From Epiperipatus broadwayi (taxonomy: Eukaryota; Onychophora; Udeonychophora; Euonychophora; Peripatidae), in NCBI GenBank assembly GCA_028023455.1, contig JAQFVV010012507.1, forward strand, positions 1,366,001 through 1,430,000: a DNA stretch of 64,000 bases. The letters run 5' to 3'. How positions within the stretch are numbered: position 1 is the first letter of the stretch; each line of letters starts with the position of its first letter. The notes beneath the pieces were generated by a model. It was given only the letters and a program-made list of their open reading frames with translations. It did not search any database and was not told where the DNA came from. A program made the position numbers and the translations under genes. This document shows positions 50,862-63,894 of the stretch, piece after piece.

Positions 50862-53800
50862 TGTAACCGCCCTCTTGCCCCTCAACTACCTATCATGCCG
50901 AACACATTGCGACACTCTAAATTGTATCCGTTAATTGTGTGGTCCCAATTACGTAACACAAGTGCGCTAAGAATCTTAACTTCTATCACTGATTAATTCC
51001 CGATGCACATTGTCAGCTATTAAGAGCTGTATCCAAAAGCATTTCATGCTATCTATTTTATGCACCAAAGACCACAATCAACATCTGAAGCAACTTACCA
51101 CAGATCAAACCAATGATCTAACATAAACTTTTATGACTTAATTTGATCACAGCCAGGGTGTACCGCGAAGACATATCATAGTAATATGATAAAACACATT
51201 AAACAAATTATAAGTGCAATTTTATTATTTTCAAACTTTAATTTGCAAATTTTATTGTATGCGACCCGATGGCCGACCATGTACAAGATGGCATAATTTG
51301 TGGAATTACATAAGATTATGAAATTTTAAATCATCTATATGATTTCTAATACAAATGCTAGTCCAGGTAAAGTTTTGCAATAAATAAATATAAATATTTG
51401 GGTTATTTTTATTTTTATAGTTTACTATATCACTGAGACTCTTATTATACTGACAAATGACAATTTAAAAACGTTAAGTAAATATATTCAATCTTGTCAT
51501 TATTTGGTAAATCTGTTTACAAGTTTAATAATTAATTTATATTGTATACTAGAATCAACTACGCAAAGCCAAAATGATGGAAAAGGTAAATGGGATTTTA
51601 TTGTACCTTACACATCATAAACTACCAAAGACGAGAAGCATCTAAATGTTTTCTCAAAATATTAATAAACTCTTATCATGTTGACGATAGTATGTACTTC
51701 AATGTATGCTCTATCCAAGGTTTATGATTTCTGATTTTAAGAATGACACATAGCAACGGCACAGTAAGTTTAATTAAAATCAACTTTTATTTACAAAATG
51801 ATTAATAATAAGTAATTAATTCCCAACGTAATAATTAAATAAATAAATAAACAAATAAGATAAATAACTTAAAATTCCATCAACTTTCTTCAAGAACATG
51901 TTATAGGTACAGTTTTAAAATCTAATCATACCTTATATTTCAAATTTTTATGTAGTGAATGTATTGAGAAAATTATAATAAATTCAATATCAATTCATGA
52001 GATATTCAACGTCATTTCCAGATTCAATAAATCCCTACCGTGAACTTATAATAATAAATAATATTATATCTGTAAGCTTTAGCTATAATGTAATCATTAA
52101 GCAAAATGGAAATTTAAACTTACATCCCGGTAAATAATAATTAATCAACAGTTAATTATTTTGAAGTAACTTGATTAGAATGTCCTGCTACCATTTGATG
52201 ATTTAACTTATCAATTATACTGATAAATGAAAGAAGATGATTTAGCAGATCAACTAAAATCTTTTACCCAACTTAGATCTATGAAGTAAACATATTCCTG
52301 TGGATGTATTCATCTACACGAAGGAATTAAATAATTTATACCATCATAACGCAATAAGTACAAATACACCATTCCGTGGATTAACCACCAGCGCAGGAAT
52401 GAGTATAAAATACCAAAATTGGCAATTAAATAATCTGCGGATTAACCACCAGCACAGATTAATGCCCTTTAACATTATAAAAAACAACATTACCATTTAC
52501 TTCACATTAAAGTGCCAAATCATCATCCTCAGTTATTCTGACTATTCAAAAAAACACTAACACTTTAGCAAATATGGGTTCTTGTATAATAAAATGCTAA
52601 GCTAATCAGGACGACTAATGTACTAACTTCTCTTACTTGTATAATATAAGTAATAGTATTATATAGGAATACAAATCTGGAAAGATTAACAAAATACCTC
52701 ATAAAGATTTATACATCACATGAATACACTTAGTACTTTTCAAGCTGTTTCGCGAGCGCTATTCTTTTGAATAAATATTTTATTCAACCCTTATTGATTT
52801 AAACTTAATAAAATATACTTAGGAACTTCACATGCAAGTTCCGATAACGATAAATGTAAAATAATGCATTATGCATCTAACATAAAATTTAACAGGTGTG
52901 TGCGTGATATAAATTAAATGTAAAGCATTTTACAGTTCAATACATGAATTATAGCAGGTGTGTATGTCACAACTTGGATTGTATAACATTTTATAAATCC
53001 AAATATGATCCGTGGGATCCATGTACGTTATGTCGAACAATAAATCTATGAAGCAATAATTATAACTATAATTTAATTCCATACATGCAATTTTATCCGT
53101 TGTATTGGTTATTATAATCAATATTTGATGAACAATTTTACGTGGCTCCTAAGACATGACACAACTTCAAAATATGAAATGCAGAATTTAAATGAAAATG
53201 TTTTTCATTAAGTTATTAATCTCTACATTTCTCTATTAAAATGTTCCAATTTTATTACATCCATGCGAATATTTATCCATCCACGCTTAAATATAGGAAT
53301 ATTAATTATAGCACTTAATTCAATCATTCCCAATTGACGATAAAATTAGAAATAGCTTTGATTAATTATTTGAAGATTATTTATTATCCAAATGTTAAAC
53401 AAATTAATTAGCAAATATATTACTGGCATTGTAGAATTAAATATCAATCAATACTATATTTTTATTAGAATTAGAAATGGAAATATTTAAAATATGTTGA
53501 TAACTTTAACATTTTACTTTAATTTAGACTTCTTTTTATTTAAAAAGCAAATTTTCATATTCATAACTTCTGTAATTAAAATACTTTTAAATGTTTCCAA
53601 TTGTAAAATAATAAATATTTCAAAACATACCAAATTCTTGCAATCAATTCTTTTAAACTATGAAGCTCCGACATTTTAAAATGTAATATTGGAAAATTCT
53701 TACTATTGGTGATTCGATCCACTTGACCAGCTGACTTGAACAGACTTTTTTTATTTAGCAAGGCATCTTCTAATTAAATACCACTATGTTATTTACGTTT

Positions 53801-53975
53801 ATAGCAAACTTTGTGGTAGTCCAATTACTTATTTTTTTACTTTAAAATAAGCTTGGCAAATTTACACTACTTGCCTTTACCATTTTCTTTTTATTCTCCC
53901 TCCAAAAGCAAACTATCAGACAATCGTCTCTTAAATTCGCGCTCTATTCTTTTTACATTGAGACGACTACGCGAT
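50862..53975 (+). mobile_element. Putative long LTR-like repeat beginning TGTAACCGCC (island 2)
   Basis: There is a sharp shift to less AT-rich sequence at 50862, straight after an AT run, starting TGTAACCGCCCTC; the other two islands start TGTAACAGTC. Toward 53900-53980, CTCCCTCC, ATTCGCGCTCTATTC and ACATTGAGACGACTACGCG loosely parallel the GGAGAGAAATAGCC...CGTGCTCTACTC stretch in the complement of 58.2 kb. A 17-bp motif, GGATTAACCACCAGC, recurs at 52378 and 52439. No coding domain is seen, and the open frames at 52300-52560 and 52930-53121 lack motifs. It may be a solo LTR, a satellite-like repeat or simply a composition island. Confidence 0.3.
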
Positions 53976-53979
53976 TACT

Positions 53980-56900
53980 GTATTTATTTTTAATAATTAA
54001 TTTTAATTGAATAAATGGTTTTTTTTGTAAATTTAATAAAATAATAATTTTTAAGATCACTTTAAACAAATAAAACAAAATATTGTTTTTAATACTATTA
54101 TACCAAATTTTAATGTGTTGTCAAATTTTTAAAAGTTAAGCGTTTTGATATGCGTTAGCATATGGGAATAAGCAAATTTAAATTCATTAAAATAATATAA
54201 GAGAGTAATTTGTTCAAATGCAACTCAAGCCAATAAAATCACCAAAAGAAGAAAGAGAAATTTTAATATCAGTTACATCAATAATAATTATATTTTATAC
54301 CAAAATATATGGTTACAATATATAATTTTTAAAAATATGATGAAAATTAGACATGGTTGTTATTTAAATGTACTAATGTGGCTAACTATAAAAATAGTTT
54401 ACTAAAGGATAATAGTAATGAAAATAGCAATAATGTAATACAGTGGCACTATGAATTATATGATTTCAATTATATGCTATCCAAAGAAAAATATAAACAA
54501 GACAGTTAAAATGTAAATAGATAAATTTTTAAAAAAAAAACATAAATATTAACAAATTTACGATATTTGGTAGCCATTTTTCTTGTTCTGAGCAATGTAT
54601 GTCATTATATATGTTAATAAAATATTTTCAATTTAAGTTGAAAACATATACATTTTATTTTTTACTATTTTTTCCACATTTAATGTGCTGTATTTGGTAT
54701 AATAAAATATTTCTTGAGCATAATGCTAAAATTTTACAAAATTTAAAAACATAATATAGATATTCTAATTTTTTGATAATATAGTAACTATTATGTTTCT
54801 ATAAGAGAAAAAAATTATTGGAAAAAAACTGCCCAGAGCCCATTTAAAATAATAGTAAAAAAGCCAGACATTTCACTACTTACTTCATTTTGAAAATAAA
54901 AATAGAGGACTTAATTGTTGTTTTTTAATTCTTATTATTTTTGTGAATGCATGAGTAAATATACACTTGGTAAAATATATATAAATGTGTTCCCTCAATT
55001 TATTATTAATAACTATATTAATATTTTTAAAATTTTGTTTATATTATAATCTTGATTGTATGCTTGCTATATATATGAAAGAACATCTGTGTTATATATA
55101 TATGTGTGTGTGTGTGTGCATGTTCAAAAGTACTGTTCATTTACAATTCAATAGACTGAGTATACATATTTTATTTTAATCAATGTTTTATCAAAGAAAT
55201 ATGAGCTAACATTATATACAATGAATATGTAAAGAGCTTGGATCAAAATAGAGTATAATTTGTGTTTCCATTGTAAATGAATTAATAGTTAATAATGATT
55301 TTTTAATAAAGGAAGATAAACATTTATTTAAAAACTAATTCAATGAATAATACTAATTTTTTTAGCAGATAAGCATTTACTTAAAATATAATCCAGTTAA
55401 TAGTATTAATTTTTTTAAAAATAATATGTAAAAATATTTAAGAGACTAGATTATTAAAAATATTATACAAATGATTTTACGTTATCTAAAATGTACATTA
55501 ATATTAAGTCACTTAAAGTAGTTTTTCTTTGAAATTTTGCTTGATTTTAATGATAATGCAATACAAACATTTCAAGGTTCTTTGATGATTTTTTAGATTT
55601 CATTAATTTTGTTAAGCATAATTTTTCAAAGTCTTTGATAGAATTAATCCTTTAAACATGAAAGATAGTTAAATGTTTGACATCTTAGATATTGCAAATA
55701 TCTATCATTTTACAAAAATATTAAGTAATACAGATGTTATTACTTCAATATTATAAAATAATGAGTCTCTCATTGATTCAATTTGCTTTATTTGTAATGA
55801 TATTTGTAAAATCATCACTCTTTATAATTTAGAGAAAATAGTTATTGATGAGAAGTATAATTAGTTAAAATTTCTTCATAGGAAAATTGATTATTGTTTA
55901 ATCTCTCTATAATATATACTTTAGAAGAGATATTTAAATTTTGTGTATTAAAATTTAGATTTGTTAGTAGTAGAACATTTAAAGGAAGGTATTGTATTAC
56001 ATAATCATTTAATTAAAAGTAAAGATTTGAGATTTCTAAATAGATCTATTACTTAAAAATCTATTGCTAGTAAAAAGGCAATTTTATGTATAAGAAATTA
56101 AATTATACTAAGCTTTATATTATAAATTAATTTTATAATAATTACAATAGTATAAGTTATTTAATTAAATTAATTAATATTGCTTTATTCAATAAAAATT
56201 GTAATAATATTAGGTATATTATAATGGTCAAATATGTATAATCAGCAAAACTAATCCAAAGAACCAAATAATGATTGCTAACTCACATGTGTGTGATATC
56301 TTTTTAAACATTACAACAGACAATACAAAGTCAAATCTCATTACCTATGTCCTCTGAGCAATTTCCATGATGACAGCATCTGATGTTTGCATATATGCCC
56401 TTTTCTTTTATATCCCATTGAGGTCGCAGAAATACAAGAGTCTCTTAAGAACTAAATTAGAAACATTAAATTTTTAACATCTTATTTCTGTGAATCTTTG
56501 CTTTATGCTATATATGCACATAGTATTACAATGATTATCTGTGTAAAATAGTGTGTTAAATCTTTTTAATCAATATTTAGGGTTTAATTTTGTAAATACC
56601 TTTAATTCTCTCTCAAGCCATTACTTTTAACATTATTTTGCTGTTTTTACCATGATTTTATCAAGAAAACTTTACCAAATAATCTTTAGAATTTTTATAT
56701 AACTAACAAATCAATAAGATAAGAGCCTGCCTTCCAAGGCATTGATTAGTTGTTTTTTGTTCTCTACACAAAAAACACCTGTCAAAATTTTGATATCTCT
56801 ATTTTGATTTCAAAGTGAAAACATAAGCTTCAGAATCTTTTTTATACATTAATATTTTTTCTCAGAAAATATTTGTGAAAATATAAATTATTTTAGAAAA

Positions 56901-57285
56901 ATGATTCAGATTTTAATAAAAAAATATACTTTTACCTGAAAGGAAATTGACTAAGAAATTAAAACATTTCGTTACAATTTATATGGCCTAAAGATGATGG
57001 ATCCTGGTAGAATACTGAAAATGAGAATTCAAGTTCTGAAAATGAACATGTAGAAAATCAAAATATCATATATTTGAAGATTTGCAATAAATTAGGTGAA
57101 CTTATTATATTTATATTACTTCCTCTTTACATACATATATGTATCTTAAATTTGGGGATGAAAATTTGTTTTCCAATTTTTGAGGCTTAAATTCCTACTA
57201 CCTCTTAAATTTGGGGGCATCTTATATTCAAAGTAATATAGTATATATATTTATTCATAATAAATATATATTTAATATATATATA
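53980..57285. other. AT-rich stretch, nothing recognised
   Basis: No gene is supported. An AT/GT run lies at 55098-55119. A less AT-rich patch at 56270-56460 is unclassified. AT runs at 57240-57290 lead into the hairpin repeat. Confidence 0.5.
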
Positions 57286-57288
57286 TAT

Positions 57289-57455
57289 ATTGAAACAGTA
57301 AGGTCTGCTTTGCAGATCTTCGTTTCACCTTTTCTCACCTACTTCTTACCCTCATACCTTAGTTTGAACTCCAATCTATCGTAGTGTGTCTGCAATACAC
57401 TTATATACCGAAAATGCCACCTAATTTTAAACCACGAGCACAATGCTCGTATTAT
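57289..57455. repeat. Repeat end with conserved GAAAC/GTTTC hairpin, copy 2
   Basis: Forward, this begins TTGAAACAGT, then AAGGTCTGC-TTT-GCAGATCTT (9 bp, one G-T pair), then CGTTTCACCTTTTC. GAAAC and GTTTC form an outer stem. The complement matches the 18811-18860 end in its frame but not its inner stem. A second short hairpin, CGAGCACAATGCTCG, closes the repeat near 57437. AT runs flank it on both sides. It could be a complete short element of about 165 bp or the end of a longer one. Confidence 0.6.
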
Positions 57456-57459
57456 ATAT

Positions 57460-57995
57460 ATAACTTATTCCCAAATAAAATAAAATATTATGAATTATGT
57501 ATTTGTTCACATAATTTACATTTATTTAAAAATAGGTTATATAAGTTGTAATTGCGCACACACTATGATATGCATTTTAAAACATATCAAAATTATAAAT
57601 TGTTAAAGTTATTTTGTTTGAATCTATTTACAAATATATTACTGTCATAATATATTTTGATTTAAAATAAAATTCATTTAGTAAATATTCGTTTAGTAAA
57701 TAGATTCAAATATTGCAATTTAAAAAGTAAAATCATTTTCTTTAATTTAATAAATGTTATTCCAAATATTTCTGTTTAAATAAATCAGGGACAATAGTTT
57801 AATTAGTTAATGTTCTATAAGTTTATCTAAAAACAGCAGATGTCCACTTAAGGTTTTCTTTAATTAGTAAAAGTAATTTTTAATTAAATTTTAATTAAAT
57901 CTAGTTTGTAATTCGAATGTCGACAGGGAAATTAACAAAAGAAATTAATTAATGTTGAATTCCTTTAGACATTCGGATATATTTAATTACAGCTG
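57460..57995. other. AT-rich stretch, nothing recognised
   Basis: AT-rich low-complexity DNA; no motif on either strand. Confidence 0.5.
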
Positions 57996-57999
57996 ATAA

Positions 58000-60021
58000 G
58001 TCCAATATATTTTTGTAATGCTCCAGGGCAGTTCTATTGTTAATGTCTACTATAAAAAGAAGGTTTTTCTTTTGTTCTCCAGTTTTTCTTCTAATGTTTC
58101 TAAGAGAAATCATTCAGAGTTCTATTCTAGTAATTTGTAAATCTTGACATGACAGAGTAGAGCACGAGAAGGCTATTTCTCTCCAGAATGGTCATCTGCT
58201 GCCATAGACCATCGGAAGTTATCACATAGGGAACCCCGGAACTGCTGCTGCTGCCAAAAAATATGAACATTTCCAGATTTTGCTGTTAAATTGTATAAAA
58301 ACCTGCCGACCATCAATCTGCCTAAAAATGCTTCTCCAGAGGTAACCCTAAATTAACCCAAGAGCTCTTGTGATTCCTAACTAACATGCTATAGCTATTC
58401 TAAATTGTTTTTCTTTTATTTCACATAACTTTATTATGTACTTCTTTAAAGTGTTCAAATATAATCAACCGTTTTGCTCTATCCTTGGGTTAATATTTTC
58501 TATTTATAAAGCATTCTTTTATTTTATTATGATAATGTGTCAGAATCGTCTTTGACCGAGTGAACTATTCCCTTTATTGAAAGTAAGATGCCGCTATTAA
58601 GGCATATTTTAAATTTTCTAATTTTCCAATTTTATTATCTTGCAAATCACTCATTCAAGGGTGATTCTATTCTTTAATATATAATATAATCACATAGTTT
58701 AAAATCTACATGTTATTGATTTTACTCTAATATGAGAGTATGTGCGAGGTCAATGATTAAATGTGTCCCCTAATGCATGATTGCATATATAAATCTATAC
58801 TTACTTTTCAAACCTGCAAGCATGCATTTTCCTATTTTAATTTCCGTGTTCTACTTTAATTACAAAGTTCATCATTGACGTCGAGAATGTGTGGACCCTT
58901 TTAAATGAATTTCTGGGAATTTGATTGGGCATTTCTCTTAATCCAAGTAAAACCCATTCAGTATGTTTTATATACACTAGTCTCGTATTGCTGGTAAGTG
59001 AATTGGTTGTTGAGACCGCTTTGTTTTACTTTTCCAAGGATTCTTTACACGGCCAAAGTCTGTTCTCTTTGCGATTTTCAGGCAGAGTGTGTCCCCATGA
59101 CACACCTGAGAATTAAACACAATCATCACCCAGTCGCTAAGTTTTGGCTGTTCATCAAAATACTTTCCTATGGGTTAGCGGTGAGATGCCCTCCGTAATC
59201 ATTCCGGATATTTGATATTGTTTTATTTTATATTTATTTTACAAAGCATCCGTGACTTAAACGTGTCACACCCTCCAACTTTAATAAATTCATTATCAGC
59301 AATACTTACCTCCCAATGCAATTCTATTATTATTATTCTCAAATAAATGCTTTGATCACATTCCCACTTTGTTGCTTATTAAGCTTTTGTCCGTGCTATT
59401 TTCGAAATCAATAAATATTTTAGAACACTTAATTTTCAAATATTTTCTTAAACTTGTATAATTGCTCAAAGCACCTCGCACATGTTCCTATTTCATCAAG
59501 CACATTATCGTAATGCTATTAACCCAAGGAATGGAATATATCACTTTGCTTTAAAACCTTTTTTGTCATTTATTGAAATATAATGCCCACAATTATTTAA
59601 TACGCGTCCCTGTCTCATATAAGCAGACAGTGGTGTTATATCTATAATTTATATAAATAAATTTTGTGAAATTATTTAAAACTAAATTTGATCTCTTATT
59701 TTATTTGATTCCTATCACTGTCTCGGTCTATAGATATATATATTTTCTGCATTTCTTTTGTAAATCCATAGACGTTAATTAGCCACCCAAGCTTCTTTTA
59801 GTATAGAGTCTTTTGTTTCTCCCTGACCACCAGGCACTGGTCAAAGGTTATACTAGTAGTGGCATCAGATGCATTGTCATGTAGATGGCGCTGTGAAATT
59901 TGGACTTTAGATTCGAACTTAGTTTATCTAGAAGGCAACCCCTCCTAGAATGTTCAGTTTCGTGTCTGGGGTTTGAATTCTACAGTGTGTTAGCGAGATA
60001 GACGATTCTGACTGTTACAAT
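58000..60021 (-). mobile_element. Putative long LTR-like repeat, reverse (island 3)
   Basis: It ends at 60021 with GACTGTTACA, whose complement TGTAACAGTC is the start of island 1 (16364). Alignable blocks on the reverse strand include TATCTCGCTAACA, TGTAGAATTC, AGTTCGAA, GTGGTCAGGGAGA and ACGTCTATGG. It is abutted by an AT run at 60022-60038. The left border is uncertain; composition shifts at roughly 58000. No protein domain was found, and the two overlapping frames at 58925-59198 are not convincing. A solo LTR is the simplest reading. Confidence 0.4.
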
Positions 60022-60039
60022 ATATATATATATATATAA

Positions 60040-60585
60040 ACAAAGCAACAAAAAATGTGTATGTGACTATATTCTTGGGACTGGGTTCAAACCTAAAAAA
60101 CATTATATTGTGTTTTTAATGATTAAATGTCTACAATAAATTAACCAATTATTCTAAAGGTTATGATGACCAAACAGCATTGTGGTATCAATAGTGTTCA
60201 GAAATTATCAAAATGGAGGCACTAAATGTACTTGTAGTGGTTTATATCTATCTATCATTATTGATCCTGAGATCAATCATTCTCATCACTCTTATTAGAC
60301 AATCTATGTAGAACAAAAAAATTAAAGTTTTCACTCATTCTAATAACTTCCAGAGTGGGCTTTTACAATGATGTAGCCATTAATTAATCCATAATCAAAG
60401 CTTGGTGCAGCTGGAAACTATCATTTATATGAATTAATCAGTTATTAATAGATAACCACAAACAGGAAGATTATAAACTTTCCACACAATTACTATTATA
60501 AAAACTCTACTTCAGTCTGTAAAAGTATATAAAAGAAATAACTTAATGCAGTACTAGGTTATGTTAAAACAAAAAATATTAACTG
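60040..60585. other. AT-rich stretch, nothing recognised
   Basis: Moderately AT-rich DNA; no open frame or motif supported. Confidence 0.5.
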
Positions 60586-60589
60586 ATGA

Positions 60590-60910
60590 TAACCAATGTA
60601 TGAAAGATAAGATATGTTCCCCTTGCCATGGCCATACCCATAAAACATTTGGGATAATTTAACCATAAGAAGCAGAAAATGAACACCTGCTTAAATAACT
60701 ATTACATAAACTTATTATCAATATAAGGTAGAAAAGTTTATCTACCTTGATAATAATTATATTAAACCCAAGAAGTTTACCTAAGGAGGAACAATATATG
60801 AAAAAGAGATATGTCCACCTTGTCATGACCATATCTAGAAAAAAAACTCAGATAATTTATTCATAATAAGCAGCATCTGCATATAACTAATACACAAAGT
60901 TAATACCAAT
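60590..60910 (+). repeat. Two-copy tandem repeat, ~197-bp period
   Basis: CAATGTATGAAAGATAAGAT at 60594 recurs as CAATATATGAAAAAGAGAT at 60791. Both are followed by ATGTYCMCCTTGYCATG, GACCATA or GCCATA, GATAATTTA and TAAGCAG. The second copy is truncated near 60905. A small hairpin (AAGGTAGAAAAGTTTATCTACCTT, cut as AAGGTAGA and TCTACCTT arms) lies at 60726-60749, between the units. Confidence 0.7.
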
Positions 60911-60914
60911 ACAA

Positions 60915-62515
60915 AACATTAATGATTATTAAATAAATAAATAAAAATAACATCGCAATGAAACTTAACTATAATTAAAAAAAAATAATCATTCACAAGC
61001 CAGCAAATTACAATTATATTGTTTTCAAGCAGGAATGGTCAAATTCTGATGTTATATAAGTGGTCTTATATTACATTACCTGGTGCAACTAAGGCCTCAT
61101 CAGCTTGATTATTCACAATGTTCACAGGATAATAGCATATTTTATTAACCATTGCTTAATTAAATACCACTCTAAAGATTGTATTCACACATATTACTTA
61201 TATATAAATGTATATGAGGTAGCTCAAGAGAGGTCTGACATTTAAGCATATAACTATAATTACACCTATAATTAAATTCTTGACATTAAATAGCTTCAGA
61301 TGCTGATGATGATAAATGTAATTGACTTCTTGAACTATAATATTATATGTATAGAAATGTGTAATTTTTTTATTATTTAGCAATCAAATTATTTTCCAGT
61401 AATGCAACAAATAAAATCAAGACTATTAATAATAATTTAATATTGAAAAATTTTTTAAAGCATTTTCTTATATATATAAGATATTTCTCAATTAAAATCA
61501 AATTTATCTGATTGATATTGATTAAAAAACCTTAAACTTCCAACTTCTACAGAATTAAAAGAGAAGGGTAATTATTCTTCTGTAAGATACAGTTATTTCA
61601 CTTCAAAATAAATTAGGAAACACAGATGTAAAGACAATCTTTTTAAACTTGCCTAAAAAGCATTTTAACGTTTCTATTGGGAATAATAGAGTAAGAAAAA
61701 GAAAAGCACCAACAGCAAATCAAAGTGAAAACATTTAAACGAAGATTTGGAGGGGGGGGGGTAAACGAATGGTTCTAATAAAAATCAGTTGTTTCAAAAC
61801 TTTTTTTAAATCTTTTTTAAAAAAATAATTTTAATTACTGTATTTAATAGTAATTATTTTTCTAATGTTAATTTTATTTTCTGTATCTCTTTTACTGTTT
61901 TGTTATGGAATTATTCAAGAGGAAGTTAACTCTGCTATTTCTTAAATATTATAAGTACTGTTATTACAAAGTACTGCAATAAACTGTTTTAATTCCTACA
62001 CATCTGAAGTTACCACAGTAGAATATCTGTTATTCAAAAACTGTTATCTTAAATAAAATTTCAAAGACAAACTTTAACATTTCATATAAATAAATTAATT
62101 TGTACACCCACAAACATTATCCCTCCTCCCCATAAATAGCCATAAATTAATAAATCTAATTGAAATGAGCTGCCTGTTTTGTTTTTATCACAATAGAATT
62201 TGGGTTTACAAAGAAAGATTATTTATTCTTGGAATCTGAAAAATTCCCAAACTAGAAAAACCTCTGAAAGCAAGGATTTTTGATTGATAGTGTTTTGCCT
62301 ATATTTCAAAAAATGTTTTTTATTGTTTTGAAATGATAGATTTGAGCAAGGGCTTAATTTTTCTGAAAGTATTTCCAATTGAAATTTATTAATAATGGAA
62401 CTATAGTACATCTCCATATCAACAATATTTATTTCCAAGTTTCAAAAATAAAACTTTATGAATAATATTTTTTTTATCAAGAATGTTTATTATCTGTGGT
62501 TATTTAAAGAATAAA
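60915..62515. other. AT-rich stretch, nothing recognised
   Basis: A slightly less AT-rich patch at 61040-61130 contains AAGGCCTCATCAGC. A run of nine G occurs at 61754. The open frames at 61198-61383 and 62223-62438 (both reverse) have no motif. Confidence 0.5.
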
Positions 62516-62519
62516 TCAA

Positions 62520-63060
62520 CATATAAATTAAATTTTTTACATCTATTTTGTAAAAGGATATAGACAGTGCATCACAAAAGTTGCACTTCTCACTGTTGCA
62601 AACTCTCCTACAGTAATTCCATTGCTGAGTGTTGTTATAAGAACTGACTTTGGAGTGTATATGTTCTGAATTAACATTTTACATCCCTGCAATGCCAAGC
62701 ACTGATTAAATATGTGATTAATTGTGTCATCTTCTCTATGACACAACTGGCAAACCAGGTCCAAGGATGTATTACCTTTGCACATGACTAAGAAATGGAT
62801 GGTGGTTAGGTCATTCAAGTTTACTTTAATCAAAAAATCAAAAAACTTTGATTCCAGGTTCCAATGTCTGAATTTTTTAATTATGCTGTAATTTGTGGTA
62901 TTAAGGTGGGTCACATCTGGTGTTACCATCTCATTATGGAGCTGGTAGGCTTCCCAGTAGTTGATTTAGTTGGCGTTTATTTGTACTGTTGAAAGTGTTA
63001 TTTTGTTTGTCTCTAAGTAATTCATCCAGCTAGAATTTTCTCTGTGGTAGTGGAGTATCA
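62520..63060 (-). pseudogene. L1/Tx1-like LINE ORF2, C-terminal zinc-finger region
   Basis: The reverse frame at 62929-62543 (128 codons) is open; reading backward it continues upstream as INYWEAYQLHNE, after a stop near 62973. Residues 81-104 hold CQLCHREDDTINHIFNQC, a C-x2-C-x8-H-x4-C pattern like the CCHC finger that follows the RT in L1/Tx1 and related LINEs ('CPLC..EE.TIEHLF..C'). The preceding KFFDFLIKVNLNDLTTIHFL resembles the connector before that finger. The RT itself is not present, so this is a 5'-truncated 3' end, the normal outcome of LINE insertion. It may be the same family as the 5' part at 11.9-13.6 kb, but the two do not overlap and cannot be compared. Confidence 0.65.
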
Positions 63061-63124
63061 GTTTGAATGACTGGTATTGAATGACAGTATACGAACATAT
63101 GCACACACACGCTCGCGCATATAA

Positions 63125-63290
63125 ATATATATAATTATATAACTGAATATTTGTAAATACAGTAACTTAATAATTAAAAAATATTTTATCCACTTAGGAG
63201 CGCTTTCGAAAGTGCTCCTAAGTGGATAAAATATTTTTTAATTATTAAGTTACTGTATTTACAAATATTCAGCTATATAATTACGTATAT
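63125..63290. mobile_element. Near-perfect 166-bp palindrome (hairpin MITE)
   Basis: The sequence is symmetric about TTTCGAAA at 63204-63211, with arms of about 83 bp. I see only a few mismatches (for example AACTGAAT against ATTCAGCT near the ends, and GCGCTTT/AAAGTGCT at the centre). There is essentially no loop. Ends fall in TATATAA/TTACGTATAT. No transposase and no certain target duplication. Confidence 0.85.
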
Positions 63291-63319
63291 TGCTTTAAAA
63301 ATACAGACATCGAATCATA

Positions 63320-63347
63320 ATATTATATATATATATATATATATATT
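63320..63347 (+). repeat. AT dinucleotide microsatellite
   Basis: A pure AT run between the palindrome and the hAT-type element. Confidence 0.9.
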
Positions 63348-63425
63348 TCATGTGAATGCATATACAGTTTCTTCACATATGTCTAGAGCATTGAGCAGAA
63401 CTAGTAGTGAGTAAGTTGTATAGAG

Positions 63426-63894
63426 GAGGGGTGTCCAACAAGTCCATCGTGATCCACCGGTCGATTGCAAAGCTAATTTTGGTCGATCGCGAGGGCAATC
63501 TGGCAAAAACTGTCAGGTAACTAGTGAAACAAATTAAGTCAAGATTTTCAAGTTTTTTTGTTATTTTTGTTTTTGTTCTAAATTTTTTTTTTCAATTCGA
63601 GATAGTTGAAGTCCACCAAGTCGTATCATTATTGAAAATAATATTTTTAATCTTGACTTAATGTAACTAATTTGAATTAATAAATATTGTTAATAATTAT
63701 TCATGTTGCTTTAATCCTCCGGACATGGGTTTTTTGGCCTGTAAAATAATTATTTTTTTACTAGGCAGATATATGAAAATAGTATGTATTTCACACTTCC
63801 CTCCACTTAGACTATGCCTATGACAACAAGTCGATCGCAAAACATTTTTAAAATAAAAAGTAGATCTTATGAACACAAAAGTTGGCCATCCCTG
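63426..63894. mobile_element. Non-autonomous hAT-type transposon (469 bp) with intact 8-bp duplication
   Basis: The left end GAGGGGTGTCCAAC and the complement of the right end, CAGGGATGGCCAAC, form a terminal inverted repeat of hAT style ('CAGGGGTGGCCAAC'). GTATAGAG occurs immediately outside both ends (63418-63425 and 63895-63902), a perfect 8-bp target duplication as hAT transposases make. Inside, GATCGCGAGG and CAAGTCGATCGC are less AT-rich, and TCTTGACTTAA recurs in inverted form (63535-63545, 63651-63661). The reverse open frame at 63697-63927 crosses the element's end and is not a gene. No transposase domain is encoded. Confidence 0.88.

Noticed and set aside
58925-59198. Two overlapping forward open frames with Cys and Phe content
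   Set aside because: They overlap in different frames within a non-coding repeat island read on the other strand; no domain.
61080-61110. Possible hammerhead ribozyme core on the reverse strand (AGCTGATGAGGCC)
   Set aside because: Penelope-type elements often carry hammerhead motifs, but no matching stem II closure or GAAAC box follows and no cleavage-site stem is visible.
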